A stretch of DNA of 64,000 bases from a virus. Where the stretch lies: positions 1-64,000 of the IMG/VR virus record IMGVR_UViG_3300020057_001229; one strand, given 5' to 3'. Position 1 is the first letter of the stretch. Each line of letters begins with the position of its first letter. Made by a program: the position numbers and the translations under genes. Below, piece by piece: positions 47,562-55,888 of the stretch. The notes under the pieces are model-generated. The model was not told where the DNA came from and searched no databases. It saw nothing but the letters and a program-made list of their open reading frames with translations.

Positions 47562-50500
47562 ATGTCCTATTTGAAACGAGTCAACGAAGTTCTTGCTTGG
47601 GGTAACAACTGGTATTTTCACGAGCCTACTGATCCAGATGAAAAGAAGGATCAAACAGACGAGTGGACCAAGGAGCCTTTGCAGTCGATTAAACGTCCTT
47701 TAGGTAAGTACGCGAAGACGGGCAAGCTCTTCGACGAAGACGCCAACTACACTAGGTGGGACCACGACAAAAACGACAGCGAACGTAAGGCAATGATGGT
47801 CGAAGCTCCTAACTCGGCTGCCGTAGAAGAGGCTCATAAGAAAGCAGCCACTAAGTCTCGTAAGCGTAGTGACCGCTATATCGCTATCAAGAAAATCCAA
47901 GATCAGAAATTCTTGAAGGACATGGTGCTTGATAGTAGCGTCCACGAAGATCTTCGGTCTGCTGCTGCCACACGCATCAAAGACGAGAAAGACATCGAAG
48001 ATCTCTTCCTTAAGCGCGTAGAGGGTGACTCAAGCTTTCCTGTTTCGACGCTTGTAGATTTCTTAAAGAACGAAGCTTTCATCATCAAGAATTTCGACAA
48101 GATCAAGAAGGCAGATGCTCTTCTTCATGTCAACGACGAGAAGCTTTTGACTGAACTACTGCTCGCAAATGCTGACCTCAGAGAGCACTCCTCCGACGTT
48201 CGTAGAATTCTCGACAAGATCAACGACCAGAAGCTTATCTCCAAACTGGCTTTAGACACTAAGAACGGCGACGACCAACAGTACCGCGAGTTTCTCGCCG
48301 TAAAAAGCGACGACAAGAAAGCCTTAGAGCATCTCGCCGAACTAAAGATCGAGCGTGATCCAGCTCGCCACTACTACCACAGTGAGCCAGTTAACCATGC
48401 TGCGTCAGTAGCCTTGTTTAAGCTCAAAGACAAGAATCTCGCCAAGAAAGCCTTAGACGACTCTAACACTACCTACTTAGAAAAGCAGGTAGCGCTCTCC
48501 GTTCTTGAAGATGAAAACGAGTTCAAGAAAGTTGTCACTGACGCTGTCAAAGACGCCAGAAGGAAAAAAGCTGCCCGCGATAACGACAGCGGCAATGACG
48601 AAGACGAAAACATCGACGATGCAGGAATCGAATTTGACGATGAAGACAACTTAGACATGCCTTCGTTCAAAACAGGTTATAACCACTACAGAGGTGGTGA
48701 GCGTAACGAGCTTGTCAATTTTGCTTTGAGCAACATTAAAGACCAAGACTTCCTCAAGAAGGTTCTCCCTACGAGCCCTGACTTTTGGGATCTGGTTAAA
48801 GACCAAAAGTGGAAAGAAGAAATTTTCAAGACGAAAAAGGCAGAAGACGGCTCAGCGCCTGTCGAATATTTGAGCAAAGTAGGCGACGAAAAATTCATCA
48901 TGAAAGAGATTATCGACGCTCTAAAACGTGGCTCTAGCCGTTGGATTATCGACGCCATCAAAGAAGTCCACGATCAACCCTTCTTGAAAATCCTCTATGG
49001 GAAAATGGATCCTAAGAAAGAAGGCAGCTCCCTTCGTAAGGTCATCGTCGAAAACATCACAGACTCTGAATTTCTACTCAAGATCTACAAAAGCGACAAG
49101 TCTACTGACGTTCGGGAAGCTGCCTTCAAGCACTTAGAAGATCCAGAAGCACTCTTCAAAATGTTGATGAAAGAGCGCAGCAAGAGTAACCGCCACACAC
49201 TCATTTGGAAGCTTAGAAAGAACCCTGAGTGGATTGCCAAATATCTAGCTGAAGACTTCGACGACTCAGACACGCACTCTTACGGTACTGGTAAATTAGA
49301 CGCAGCTACAGCCAAAAAGATCTTGAGCGGCGATATCAAAGGTCCCCACATTAGTAGTCTTGATATGAAGAAGTTTACTGAAATTTTCAAAGACGATCAG
49401 CCAACTCTTATCAAGATGCACAACCGCAACGACCGTTTTTCTGGAAGCGCCGTAGACTACATCACCGACGAAGACTTCATTATGGAGAATGTCGGCGCAG
49501 AGAATATGGCTTGGGAAATTGTCGAGAAGCTAAAGAAGCCCGCTAACATTGCCAAGATTGCTATAGAAAATAGAGATTCTACTGTTGCAATGCGCGCGTT
49601 CCACAATCTTAAGAATCCCCCTATCGAAATTTACAACGAGATCGCCGTCAAAGCGAAAGCTGCTGACGTCCGTAAGGCAGCCGTGCCTTATGTCACCGAC
49701 GACAAAGTGCTGAAGAACATTCTACTTTTCGACAAAGATATCGGTACCGTCGTACTTCCCCACTTCAAAGGTGACCTCAAGACCTTGCAAGAAGCTCTTC
49801 TTAAGGCAAAAGATCCTGGAGTGCTCAAAGCCCTCGCAGGGCGTATCAAAGACGACGCGACGTTGAAAGCCTTCGTCCTGAAGGCAACCAACCCCGAAGT
49901 TGGAAGCCTCGCTCTCAAAAGAGTCAAGGACAAAGAATTCCTGAAAACTGTCGCTGAGAAAGGCGTTGAACCGACGTTGGTTCGAACTGCTCTTACGACG
50001 CTAGCTGAAGACGAAGGCAATAAGGCGTTTCTAAGAACGATCTACTTCGAGCGCGACTGGCAGCCGATCTTCGATAAATCGGGTTGGAGATCGCCGTTCG
50101 GTCCCGAAAACCTCAATACTTTGATCGCTCCCTTTCTTAACGCAGACGATATGAAAAGTATCGTCATGAATCCGTCACTACTCAACAACTTCCCTCCTGA
50201 AAAGTTGGATCTAGACGAGAAGATTGCTGCCGAGGCTCTGTCGCAAAAGCCAGAGATTGTTAAAGGCTATAACAACAACCAGCTTCAAGTTCTCTTCGAC
50301 TTAGCTCCAGAGAAAGCAAAAGCGTTCTTCAGTATGAGTTTAGAGAAAATGCTCTTGTACCCGAGCATTCTCTTCGTGGCTGTGCTCCATCTTGAGCCTG
50401 AAGACCTGAACGAAGAAAACATCAGCAGCGTATACGACTGTATAAAGAAGTCGCCGCTGCAAAACCGTATTCCACAAAAAATCATCGACAAGAGTTACGA

Positions 50501-50711
50501 GCTTGGTGATGAAGTGCAGAAGGCAGCTCTCGCTAACCGAGCTTCTGAAGGCGTCCTGACTCCAGAGCACAAAGACAAAATTGGACGTGAGCGCTTTAAG
50601 TACCGGTCGCCTACTAACCGTAACAAGCACAACCTTCCGACGAAGATCAAAGAGGCGGTCAAACATCCTAAAGAAGAGTTGTTGCGTCTTCTCGTTCAAC
50701 TCGCACGCTGA
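47562..50711 (+). CDS. Very long HEAT-like repeat protein, paralogue of 4761-6989
   Basis: 1049 aa made of ~30-residue helical units with recurring D-(E/Q)-x-(F/L)-L-x-x-(L/M) and VR-x-A patterns (e.g. DQKFLKDMVLD, DDKVLKNILL, DPGVLKALAGRIKDDATL). An acidic insert near residue 347 (NDEDENIDDAGIEFDDED). C-terminus LLVQLAR matches its paralogue. Probably a solenoid scaffold. GGAG of the ribosome site lies in a GGAGCGCTCC palindrome. First gene of an operon with 50724 and 51665. Confidence 0.85.
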   Translation: MSYLKRVNEVLAWGNNWYFHEPTDPDEKKDQTDEWTKEPLQSIKRPLGKYAKTGKLFDEDANYTRWDHDKNDSERKAMMVEAPNSAAVEEAHKKAATKSRKRSDRYIAIKKIQDQKFLKDMVLDSSVHEDLRSAAATRIKDEKDIEDLFLKRVEGDSSFPVSTLVDFLKNEAFIIKNFDKIKKADALLHVNDEKLLTELLLANADLREHSSDVRRILDKINDQKLISKLALDTKNGDDQQYREFLAVKSDDKKALEHLAELKIERDPARHYYHSEPVNHAASVALFKLKDKNLAKKALDDSNTTYLEKQVALSVLEDENEFKKVVTDAVKDARRKKAARDNDSGNDEDENIDDAGIEFDDEDNLDMPSFKTGYNHYRGGERNELVNFALSNIKDQDFLKKVLPTSPDFWDLVKDQKWKEEIFKTKKAEDGSAPVEYLSKVGDEKFIMKEIIDALKRGSSRWIIDAIKEVHDQPFLKILYGKMDPKKEGSSLRKVIVENITDSEFLLKIYKSDKSTDVREAAFKHLEDPEALFKMLMKERSKSNRHTLIWKLRKNPEWIAKYLAEDFDDSDTHSYGTGKLDAATAKKILSGDIKGPHISSLDMKKFTEIFKDDQPTLIKMHNRNDRFSGSAVDYITDEDFIMENVGAENMAWEIVEKLKKPANIAKIAIENRDSTVAMRAFHNLKNPPIEIYNEIAVKAKAADVRKAAVPYVTDDKVLKNILLFDKDIGTVVLPHFKGDLKTLQEALLKAKDPGVLKALAGRIKDDATLKAFVLKATNPEVGSLALKRVKDKEFLKTVAEKGVEPTLVRTALTTLAEDEGNKAFLRTIYFERDWQPIFDKSGWRSPFGPENLNTLIAPFLNADDMKSIVMNPSLLNNFPPEKLDLDEKIAAEALSQKPEIVKGYNNNQLQVLFDLAPEKAKAFFSMSLEKMLLYPSILFVAVLHLEPEDLNEENISSVYDCIKKSPLQNRIPQKIIDKSYELGDEVQKAALANRASEGVLTPEHKDKIGRERFKYRSPTNRNKHNLPTKIKEAVKHPKEELLRLLVQLAR

Positions 50712-50723
50712 AAAGGATCTCAA

Positions 50724-51668
50724 ATGTTTTTCACTATCACGGCTGACCCCATTAAGGTCACAGAAGTAAAGAAGGCTCCAAGCCTTCCTATCAAGCAGAT
50801 CCTCCTCGACGAGAAAGGCGATAAGGTCTTAGAGAACATCTCAGACGAAGCAGAAGTCTTTTGGGCAGACGTAAAGAAAGCCTTCCCAGCTCTCGAAGCG
50901 CAGCTCAAAGCGATCTTCGGTGGTAAAGACCGTCTCTCTGTTGGCGATCTCAAAAAGAAGATGGGGACTGTAGAAGACGACGAAGCAGCTCTCTGGCTCT
51001 CGCACGTTGACTACAACGACGCATGGCGTATTCAGCGGGAGCTTCCTGAAAACGGCGACGACGATGAAGAAGGCAACAGGGTCGAGTATAAACAGATCGC
51101 GATCCAGCTCAACATCGGACCTTCACTTGTGAAAGCTATCGACGCTGACCCCATTGCGCAAAAGTTCTTCGAGGCTTACTCAAAAATGACTGAAGGTGAT
51201 CACCTTCACCCTAACCACACCCAGTCGATTGCTTGGGCGCGTGTCTACACCTTGAAAGACAAATGGATCATCGAAGAGCTTCAAAGCGATATTTGGGGCG
51301 CTAGTCTTAAAGCTAATGAAATTCCAGACGATGCTAAAGCCTACGACATCATCAATAAGATGCCGAAAGAGGAACAGTCTGACCTCGAACGCTTCTTTCA
51401 TAAGCACTTCATGGATTGGGACAAGAAGCTCATTGCATCCGTCATCAACATGGCGCGTAAGGCAGGTGTCAAAGACATCTATATGTGGGACGAGTCGATC
51501 AAGCAGAAGGTGACACGCTCCAAAAGCAAGCTCGACAAATACTACAAGATCGTACCGCGTGACTTAGGCTTCAAGAAAGATACGCTCAACATCGCAAACA
51601 AAGATCGTCAGGTGTGGCACCGCATTGTCGCCACCTTCAAAGACAGAATTACAGCGAGTCTCAAATGA
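50724..51668 (+). CDS. QSD-motif polyvalent-type domain protein (paralogue of 3871-4755)
   Basis: 314 aa, AAAAGGA before ATG. SIAWARVYTLKDKWIIEELQSD is the block shared with 3871-4755, as are DWDKKLIASVINMARKAG and RDLGFKKD. Coupled to the next gene by ATGA. Role unknown; conservation of the HEAT-like plus QSD pair suggests they form a complex. Confidence 0.82.
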   Translation: MFFTITADPIKVTEVKKAPSLPIKQILLDEKGDKVLENISDEAEVFWADVKKAFPALEAQLKAIFGGKDRLSVGDLKKKMGTVEDDEAALWLSHVDYNDAWRIQRELPENGDDDEEGNRVEYKQIAIQLNIGPSLVKAIDADPIAQKFFEAYSKMTEGDHLHPNHTQSIAWARVYTLKDKWIIEELQSDIWGASLKANEIPDDAKAYDIINKMPKEEQSDLERFFHKHFMDWDKKLIASVINMARKAGVKDIYMWDESIKQKVTRSKSKLDKYYKIVPRDLGFKKDTLNIANKDRQVWHRIVATFKDRITASLK

Positions 51669-52141
51669 AAATCGTAAAAGAGAAATATCAAATTGTAGCC
51701 AAAGATTGGTCTAACGAAACATATTGGGCTTGCTTCGCTTTCGAAGACGAGATCCCCGACGACCTCCACTGCACGCACAAGTTCTTCGGTGAACAAAGCG
51801 ACGAAAGCCGGGACAAGATCTTGGAGACGATGGATTCTTACTTCGCCAAGAAACCTTACGAGACCATCCAAGCCAAGTTTGACCACGAAGAGTTCTTCGG
51901 GGCTGATAAAGACGTTCGGGTTCTTCGGCTTGAGGACGGCGCTAGCCTCGATCCGTTTCTTCTCGATCTCCGCAAGAAGCTTGACGCTTTCGCCGACGAC
52001 AGCTTCCCCGGCTACAAGCCGCACGTCACGACGGACCTCCCCGTAGTCGAGAAGCCTCTGACACGCTACTGTCTTTGTCAGGGTGACAAGATTATCAAGG
52101 AGTGGAAAGCAATGGAGAAAAAAGCAGCAGCAGCAGCTTAG
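51665..52141 (+). CDS. 2H phosphoesterase-like protein
   Basis: 158 aa from ATG 51665. LHCTHKFFGE and GYKPHVTTD are the two H-x-T motifs of the 2H superfamily (LigT/CPDase), which act on cyclic phosphates at RNA ends or cyclic nucleotides. C-terminal Lys/Ala tail. Third gene of the 47562 operon; no copy beside the 4761 module. Could be RNA repair or an anti-defence cyclic-nucleotide hydrolase. Confidence 0.8.
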   Translation: MKIVKEKYQIVAKDWSNETYWACFAFEDEIPDDLHCTHKFFGEQSDESRDKILETMDSYFAKKPYETIQAKFDHEEFFGADKDVRVLRLEDGASLDPFLLDLRKKLDAFADDSFPGYKPHVTTDLPVVEKPLTRYCLCQGDKIIKEWKAMEKKAAAAA

Positions 52142-52261
52142 GGTTGACGAGTTCTGTGAGAGCTGCTAGGATTTGGGTAATGGGAGTTCACAAAATGTTC
52201 CGTTCCGTAAATAACAATAATGAAGAAACAAGCTAGGGTCGAAAGTCCTTTCTGGCTTACG

Positions 52262-52290
52262 ACCCGTTTGGTAACCCAAGCGGGTTTTTT
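52262..52290 (+). terminator. Rho-independent terminator
   Basis: Stem ACCCG/CGGGT extended by TTGG/CCAA, followed by six T. Ends the 47562-52141 operon, ahead of tRNA-Asn. Confidence 0.85.
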
Positions 52291-52307
52291 ATTTGTATCG
52301 AATTTAT

Positions 52308-52385
52308 TCCGGTGTGGGGGAAGTTGGTAATCCCGCCTCGCTGTTACCGAGGAGCATGTACGTTCGATCCGTACCACCGGAGCCA
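52308..52385 (+). tRNA. tRNA-Asn (anticodon GTT)
   Basis: Acceptor TCCGGTG/CACCGGA, anticodon stem CCTCG/CGAGG with loop CTGTTAC, T arm GTACGTTCGATCCGTAC, encoded GCCA. The D arm is slightly enlarged. Confidence 0.93.
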
Positions 52386-52403
52386 ACTTTTTTAAAGGAC
52401 ACC

Positions 52404-52637
52404 ATGAGAACTTTGAACACGCATCCGAATTGTCCGCCGACTGTCAGCAAAAACTCTGACGGTACCTTTACTGCACACGACATCGGCGAGATGTTGGATT
52501 GGCTTGCGGGAAGTCATGGGGACAGCGGTGTCCTGAAAATGTTGGCTCCAATGAAAGCAGTTGATACAGGTCGAGTCAGTGGTGTTGAGCCTGATGTTAG
52601 CGTTAGTTTAGGAAGTTACGAAGTGTGTGTAGTTTAA
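52404..52637 (+). CDS. Small hypothetical protein
   Basis: 77 aa from ATG 52404 (AAAGGAC upstream). Frame upstream would run through the tRNA and is rejected. TFTAHDIGEMLDWLAG helix. Function unknown. Ends against the convergent HNH gene. Confidence 0.65.
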   Translation: MRTLNTHPNCPPTVSKNSDGTFTAHDIGEMLDWLAGSHGDSGVLKMLAPMKAVDTGRVSGVEPDVSVSLGSYEVCVV

Positions 52638-53137
52638 GCAGTTTCTAGCCTTATTTCTTGGTGTATTTCACGGTGGCAGTTAGCGCAGACCATAACACAT
52701 TTGTCTAATTCTTGTTTTGTACGTTCCCAAGATCTAGTGTGTCCTCCTTGAGAGGGATTGAAATCTTTCACGTTAGGGTCGAGATGGTGAAACTCAAGGG
52801 CGCTTACGCATTTACTGTAGCCGCAACGAGCACAGGAGCCTCCTTTATATGCAATAGATAGCTGCTTTAACTCTCGTCTTCTGTTCGTTACTTTGTCTTT
52901 ACTGTTACAGTTTATCGAGCAGAAACGTGTTTGGGTTCCAGTTAGAGGTTTTTGGCATACGTGCCATGTGCAATAGTTTCCGTTAGGTAGAGGGTTGCGT
53001 TCGTTTAGTGAGCGGGTATTGTGTAAGCCAAAGGGCGAGCAAGTAAGACAAAATTTGCGGTTACACAAATTTCTTTTTTTACCGTCAATTACAGTGTTTA
53101 TTGAGAAATGTGTGTTGCACTTTAGACAAGTAGGCAT
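52634..53137 (-). CDS. HNH endonuclease with extra zinc sites
   Basis: 167 aa. N-terminal CLKC...CNRKFCLTC and CTWHVC...CSINC zinc pairs, then HNH core CARCGYSKCVSALEFHH and CVMVCANCHREIH. Free-standing homing-type nuclease among tRNA genes; similar in core to 32764-33129. Confidence 0.88.
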   Translation of the reverse strand: MPTCLKCNTHFSINTVIDGKKRNLCNRKFCLTCSPFGLHNTRSLNERNPLPNGNYCTWHVCQKPLTGTQTRFCSINCNSKDKVTNRRRELKQLSIAYKGGSCARCGYSKCVSALEFHHLDPNVKDFNPSQGGHTRSWERTKQELDKCVMVCANCHREIHQEIRLETA

Positions 53138-53202
53138 AAGTGTTTTCCGTAGCTAAGAGTTGGGTAACCAAATGGTGTTACTTAATCTAAGCGACGGTCA
53201 TG

Positions 53203-53290
53203 GGGAGAGTAGCCTATCGGCACGAGGCAGCGGCTTGTTAAGCCGCCAGTGGACGTAAGTCCGAAGTGGGTTCGATTCCCACCTCTCCCT
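53203..53290 (+). tRNA. Class II tRNA with Asn-type anticodon GTT
   Basis: Acceptor GGGAGAG/CTCTCCC, D arm GCCTATCGGCACGAGGC, anticodon stem GCGGC/GCCGC with loop TTGTTAA, long variable arm containing GGAC-gtaa-GTCC, T arm GTGGGTTCGATTCCCAC. No CCA is encoded. Asn tRNAs are class I; a long arm is usual for Leu, Ser or Tyr, so identity is unclear. Confidence 0.85.
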
Positions 53291-53385
53291 CTTTTTTTCT
53301 ATAAGGAATTTTCGATATGCTGTTTCGACTAGAAGAAGAACAAATTAATTCGGGCTGAGAGAGTCGGTAACGACAACTCTTTTAT

Positions 53386-53412
53386 GCCCGATCTTTGGAT
53401 CGGGCTTTTTTT
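53386..53412 (+). terminator. Rho-independent terminator
   Basis: Stem GCCCGATC/GATCGGGC followed by eight T-rich bases; a weaker GAGAGT/ACTCTTTT hairpin precedes it (53358-53382). Confidence 0.88.
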
Positions 53413-53416
53413 ATGT

Positions 53417-53491
53417 GGCGTGCTCGTCTAGTGGTTAGGACGCTTGGTTCTCAGCCAGGAAAGAGGGGTTCAATTCCCCTGCACGCCTCCA
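53417..53491 (+). tRNA. tRNA-Glu (anticodon CTC)
   Basis: Acceptor GGCGTGC/GCACGCC, anticodon loop TTCTCAG, T arm AGGGGTTCAATTCCCCT, encoded TCCA. Confidence 0.95.
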
Positions 53492-53496
53492 AGTTC

Positions 53497-53570
53497 GGCG
53501 CATTCGTCTATTGGTAGGATTTCAGAATTTCAATCTGAAGAAAGGGGTTCAATTCCCCTATGCGTCACCA
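53497..53570 (+). tRNA. tRNA-Glu (anticodon TTC)
   Basis: Acceptor GGCGCAT/ATGCGTC, anticodon stem TCAGA/TCTGA with loop ATTTCAA, T arm AGGGGTTCAATTCCCCT identical to the preceding tRNA-Glu, encoded ACCA. Position 32 is A, unusual. Confidence 0.94.
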
Positions 53571-53624
53571 CTTTACACATTAAAGATTCAGTGTCAGCCC
53601 AGCACCCGCAAGGAGCTTTGACGC

Positions 53625-54380
53625 ATGAATCGCACTCTCTCCGGTTGGTTATCTGCTCACGAAGCGATATGTCCTTCGTGGAGAGAGTTTGTGCATCACG
53701 ACCTACCCTTCGATCACTTAGCACTTAGAACCTTTGCTCACTACGGCGTCGGACAAGACCTCGGTCTAGATGCTCTCAGCTCCATGATCTGCCAAGACAT
53801 GGGTTACAAAGTAGCAGCCGAGTACAACCTAACTGAAAAAAAGGTACGAGCTTACTACCTCGAACGTCAAGACTACCCCAAGATCTTTATCAGCGAGCTT
53901 CTTTGGAGGGAGTTCACTGAAGATGTCCAAAAGGTTTTAGAACGTGTTTTGTCCCACAATGCACCTGTAAGGCTTGCGCCGTGGCTCTTCAAAGGAACTA
54001 GACCTTGGATCAACGCAAGTAAAGAGGACTACGACGCGGTAGCTAAGGAGTCTAGCTACGGCGCTTGGCTGATTGCTTGGGGTTATGTCGCCAACCACTT
54101 CGCCGTTCACCTCAGCATGGACAAGTCGATAGCTCTCTGCAAAAGTCTCAACTTGTCGATGAATGGTGACGGCAAAGTGCAAGGCTCTAAGAGTGTAGGT
54201 TTAGAACAGTGCTCCACGAAGGCGGATCAAATTGTCCACCCACTCTTCGGAGCCTATCTCGACGGCGGCTTCGTTGAGTTCGTTCAGCGTTGGCAAGACC
54301 CCCAAGATCCATTCAAGCTCTACTCCGGCTTCGTAGAGAAGTCGGCAAGCAAAGTCATGGAGTCTACGGGGGAGCGTTGA
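53625..54380 (+). CDS. DUF1338-family (HglS-like, VOC fold) protein
   Basis: 251 aa, AAGGAG before ATG. HLALRTFAHYG (31-41; His31 a probable metal ligand), ESSYGAWLIAWGYVANHFAVH (~142-162), and VQGSKSVGLEQCSTKAD match DUF1338 proteins. HglS of this family is an Fe(II) 2-oxoadipate dioxygenase/decarboxylase. Its role in a phage is unknown: metabolic help or small-molecule modification are possible. Confidence 0.85.
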   Translation: MNRTLSGWLSAHEAICPSWREFVHHDLPFDHLALRTFAHYGVGQDLGLDALSSMICQDMGYKVAAEYNLTEKKVRAYYLERQDYPKIFISELLWREFTEDVQKVLERVLSHNAPVRLAPWLFKGTRPWINASKEDYDAVAKESSYGAWLIAWGYVANHFAVHLSMDKSIALCKSLNLSMNGDGKVQGSKSVGLEQCSTKADQIVHPLFGAYLDGGFVEFVQRWQDPQDPFKLYSGFVEKSASKVMESTGER

Positions 54381-54470
54381 AAAAAGCTCCCGGTCGATCT
54401 CGTCACATTCCCTGTTTATCTCCTGAGTTACGGTCCAATACTCTAAAAGATCTTCGATCACAATTCCCAT
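54201..54470 (-). CDS. Possible small helical protein antisense to DUF1338 3' end
   Basis: 89 aa, ATG with GGGGGGC upstream as in other genes here; sequence looks protein-like (IVIEDLLEYWTVTQEI). It overlaps 180 nt of the DUF1338 gene, which lowers confidence. Confidence 0.35.
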   Translation of the reverse strand: MGIVIEDLLEYWTVTQEINRECDEIDRELFSTLPRRLHDFACRLLYEAGVELEWILGVLPTLNELNEAAVEIGSEEWVDNLIRLRGALF

Positions 54471-54503
54471 AAAAAAGCCCCCCTTGGTAAAGAGAGGCTT
54501 TTA
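54471..54503. terminator. Terminator-like hairpin
   Basis: AAAAAAGCC ... GGCTTTT arms with A/T tracts on both sides, after the haem lipoprotein gene (minus) and near the start of 54201-54470. Confidence 0.6.
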
Positions 54504-54508
54504 GTAGT

Positions 54509-54877
54509 TTACGGCGGCAGATGTCGAGCGACATCAAAGGTCCGCCACGGACATCCGTGAGCTTTAAACCATGACACTAGCTCCGCACGCTCGCTGTCGG
54601 ACGGCTGCGTAGGAAACCTAGAAGGGGGCATCTTTTTCTCTTCGGCTTCGTGAGCAGCTTTGCGAGCAAACGCTGCGGCGTGCTCCGTCGTGTCGAGGAC
54701 GACGTTTGCCTTCGGTTCGGGACCGCTATGACATCTAGCACAGTAGGTGGTCAGAAGCTCTTGAGCCCTTGCGTCAGTAACCGCAGCAGGTGCAGGAGTG
54801 TCGTCGTGGTTAGACCCTTTGTCGTCACCACAGCCAGTCAGAAGCAGTGCAAGAGCAAGGCTTGAACGTAATAGTAT
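54509..54877 (-). CDS. c-type haem lipoprotein with ATA start
   Basis: 122 aa. Lipobox LALALLLTGC, linker rich in Asp/Pro/Ala, then YCARCHSGP with the CxxCH haem c motif, a downstream KKMPPSRFP (likely Met ligand) and ERAELVSWFKAHGC, the usual order of small cytochrome c domains. No ATG, GTG or TTG is available before the signal. The GGGGGG ribosome site is 6 nt from ATA at 54877, and a stop lies just upstream (54893-54895). So either ATA (or ATT) is the start, or the start was mutated. Confidence 0.7.
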   Translation of the reverse strand: MLLRSSLALALLLTGCGDDKGSNHDDTPAPAAVTDARAQELLTTYCARCHSGPEPKANVVLDTTEHAAAFARKAAHEAEEKKMPPSRFPTQPSDSERAELVSWFKAHGCPWRTFDVARHLPP

Positions 54878-54961
54878 GGAAATCCCCCCAATCTAAATTT
54901 ATAGACAATCGGTTGATTGTAGAGCCCAAAGGTATGGCTATCAAGCTGTCATAATGGCGGG

Positions 54962-55234
54962 TTAAAAACCGCTCACGAGGACGCCGTTATTTATGTTGAG
55001 GAAGTCGAAGAGTTCTGAGTAGGGATAATACCATTCTCTAGTCCCTTCCACTCGGTACTCTTTTAAGTGCTCGTGGTAGAAACGCTCGTCTTCGATATCA
55101 CCGTTGTCGATGCGTAAGACTAAAAGTTGCTGCGGGAGGGTAGCTGCGAGGACGGCTATGCGTTTATCAGCATCTTTACTAAAGCCGATTTTAACACGGT
55201 GAGGTGCCTCTTTTTCTTGAATCACGTAGACCAT
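54962..55234 (-). CDS. T5orf172/GIY-YIG-like nuclease domain protein
   Basis: 90 aa. VYVIQEKEAPHRVKIGFSKD, then RIAVLAAT-P, ERFYHEHLKEYRVEG-REWYY follow the T5orf172/MUG113 pattern (Y-V, KIG, R, E, H). Short single-domain version. May be a homing nuclease or DNA-processing enzyme. Confidence 0.75.
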   Translation of the reverse strand: MVYVIQEKEAPHRVKIGFSKDADKRIAVLAATLPQQLLVLRIDNGDIEDERFYHEHLKEYRVEGTREWYYPYSELFDFLNINNGVLVSGF

Positions 55235-55278
55235 GACTCAAGTCTATCTGGTATTGAATACCAGTACAACTGGGTTTC

Positions 55279-55378
55279 TTAATTGTCGTGTTCGCTATTT
55301 TGGTGCCCACACTTGTTACAGGTCTCACCTTTGACTAGAAGTCGGTAAAACCAAACACCGATACCTGCACCAACTATA
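55279..55378 (-). pseudogene. Gene fragment truncated by IS right end
   Basis: Minus-strand frame reads IVGAGIGVWFYRLLVKGETC then NKCGHQNSEHDN and stop at 55279: a membrane helix followed by a zinc-ribbon half (CNKCGH). No start codon; the right-end unit at 55379 sits exactly where the N-terminus should be. Confidence 0.5.
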
Positions 55379-55428
55379 TTGACATCCTCCCCACGGCTAA
55401 AGCAGGGGGTTTTACGCTGAGTTTCGAT
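55379..55428 (-). repeat. Solo IS200/IS605 right-end unit
   Basis: Minus strand: TATCGAAACTCAGCGTAAAA, CCCCCTGCTTTAGCCGTGGG, GAGGATGTCAA. Same ~50-nt unit as 13145 and 35370. Confidence 0.82.
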
Positions 55429-55430
55429 AA

Positions 55431-55456
55431 AAAAGCCGCTTAAGGCGGCTTCTTTT
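55431..55456. terminator. Terminator-like hairpin
   Basis: AAGCCGC/GCGGCTT stem with A-run before and T-run after. Confidence 0.75.
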
Positions 55457-55476
55457 GTAGAGCTTCTTGCTCTCGA

Positions 55477-55557
55477 CTATTTTGATGGGCACTCATAGCA
55501 CTCTGTTGTCGGAGCCTTCCTCGGTTTGTACTTAGGGTGTTTTTCGCAACGGTTCAT
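55477..55557 (-). CDS. 26-aa zinc-knuckle peptide
   Basis: ATG 55557, TAG 55477-55479. MNRCEKHPKYKPRKAPTTEC ends YECPSK: the C-x-x-H-P-K-Y ... C-x-x-C form is a familiar tiny phage protein. Overlaps the 3' end of the HAD gene. Confidence 0.6.
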   Translation of the reverse strand: MNRCEKHPKYKPRKAPTTECYECPSK

Positions 55558-55888
55558 AGACTCTTTTTCCCATGAAGTAGCTCGGCTGCAAATCGTCGTA
55601 AAACAAGTAGGGCTTGTTGACAACGATGTCAACGTAATCTTGTAACTCTAAAGCCCTCACCACCTTCTCTGCCCACTGACTACCACCCTGCGACCAAACG
55701 ACAATTACATACTCATCAAGCTCCTTGTGATCTTTGAGAAGTGCGATGTGGTTCGTTGCTTTGAGAAATCTAGTGCCGTCTACGGTGACGATATCTCTTT
55801 CAGGAGTGTCGTCTTGGATACGGTCGTACAAGATGAGCGTGTCGTCGATATCAAAAAAAATAGTTGGCTTATCTGGTAGAACATTCAT
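55532..55888 (-). CDS. HAD-like phosphatase
   Basis: 118 aa. IFFDIDDTLI (10-19) is HAD motif I; VIVVWSQGGSQWAEKVVRAL motif II; KPYLFYDDL motif IV region. Small capless HAD, seen in other phages. Possible nucleotide or RNA 5'/3' phosphatase. Confidence 0.82.
   Translation of the reverse strand: MNVLPDKPTIFFDIDDTLILYDRIQDDTPERDIVTVDGTRFLKATNHIALLKDHKELDEYVIVVWSQGGSQWAEKVVRALELQDYVDIVVNKPYLFYDDLQPSYFMGKRVYEPLRKTP

Noticed and set aside
54650-54865. A 71-aa plus-strand frame
   Set aside because: Antisense to the CxxCH lipoprotein, whose lipobox and haem motif are far more convincing.
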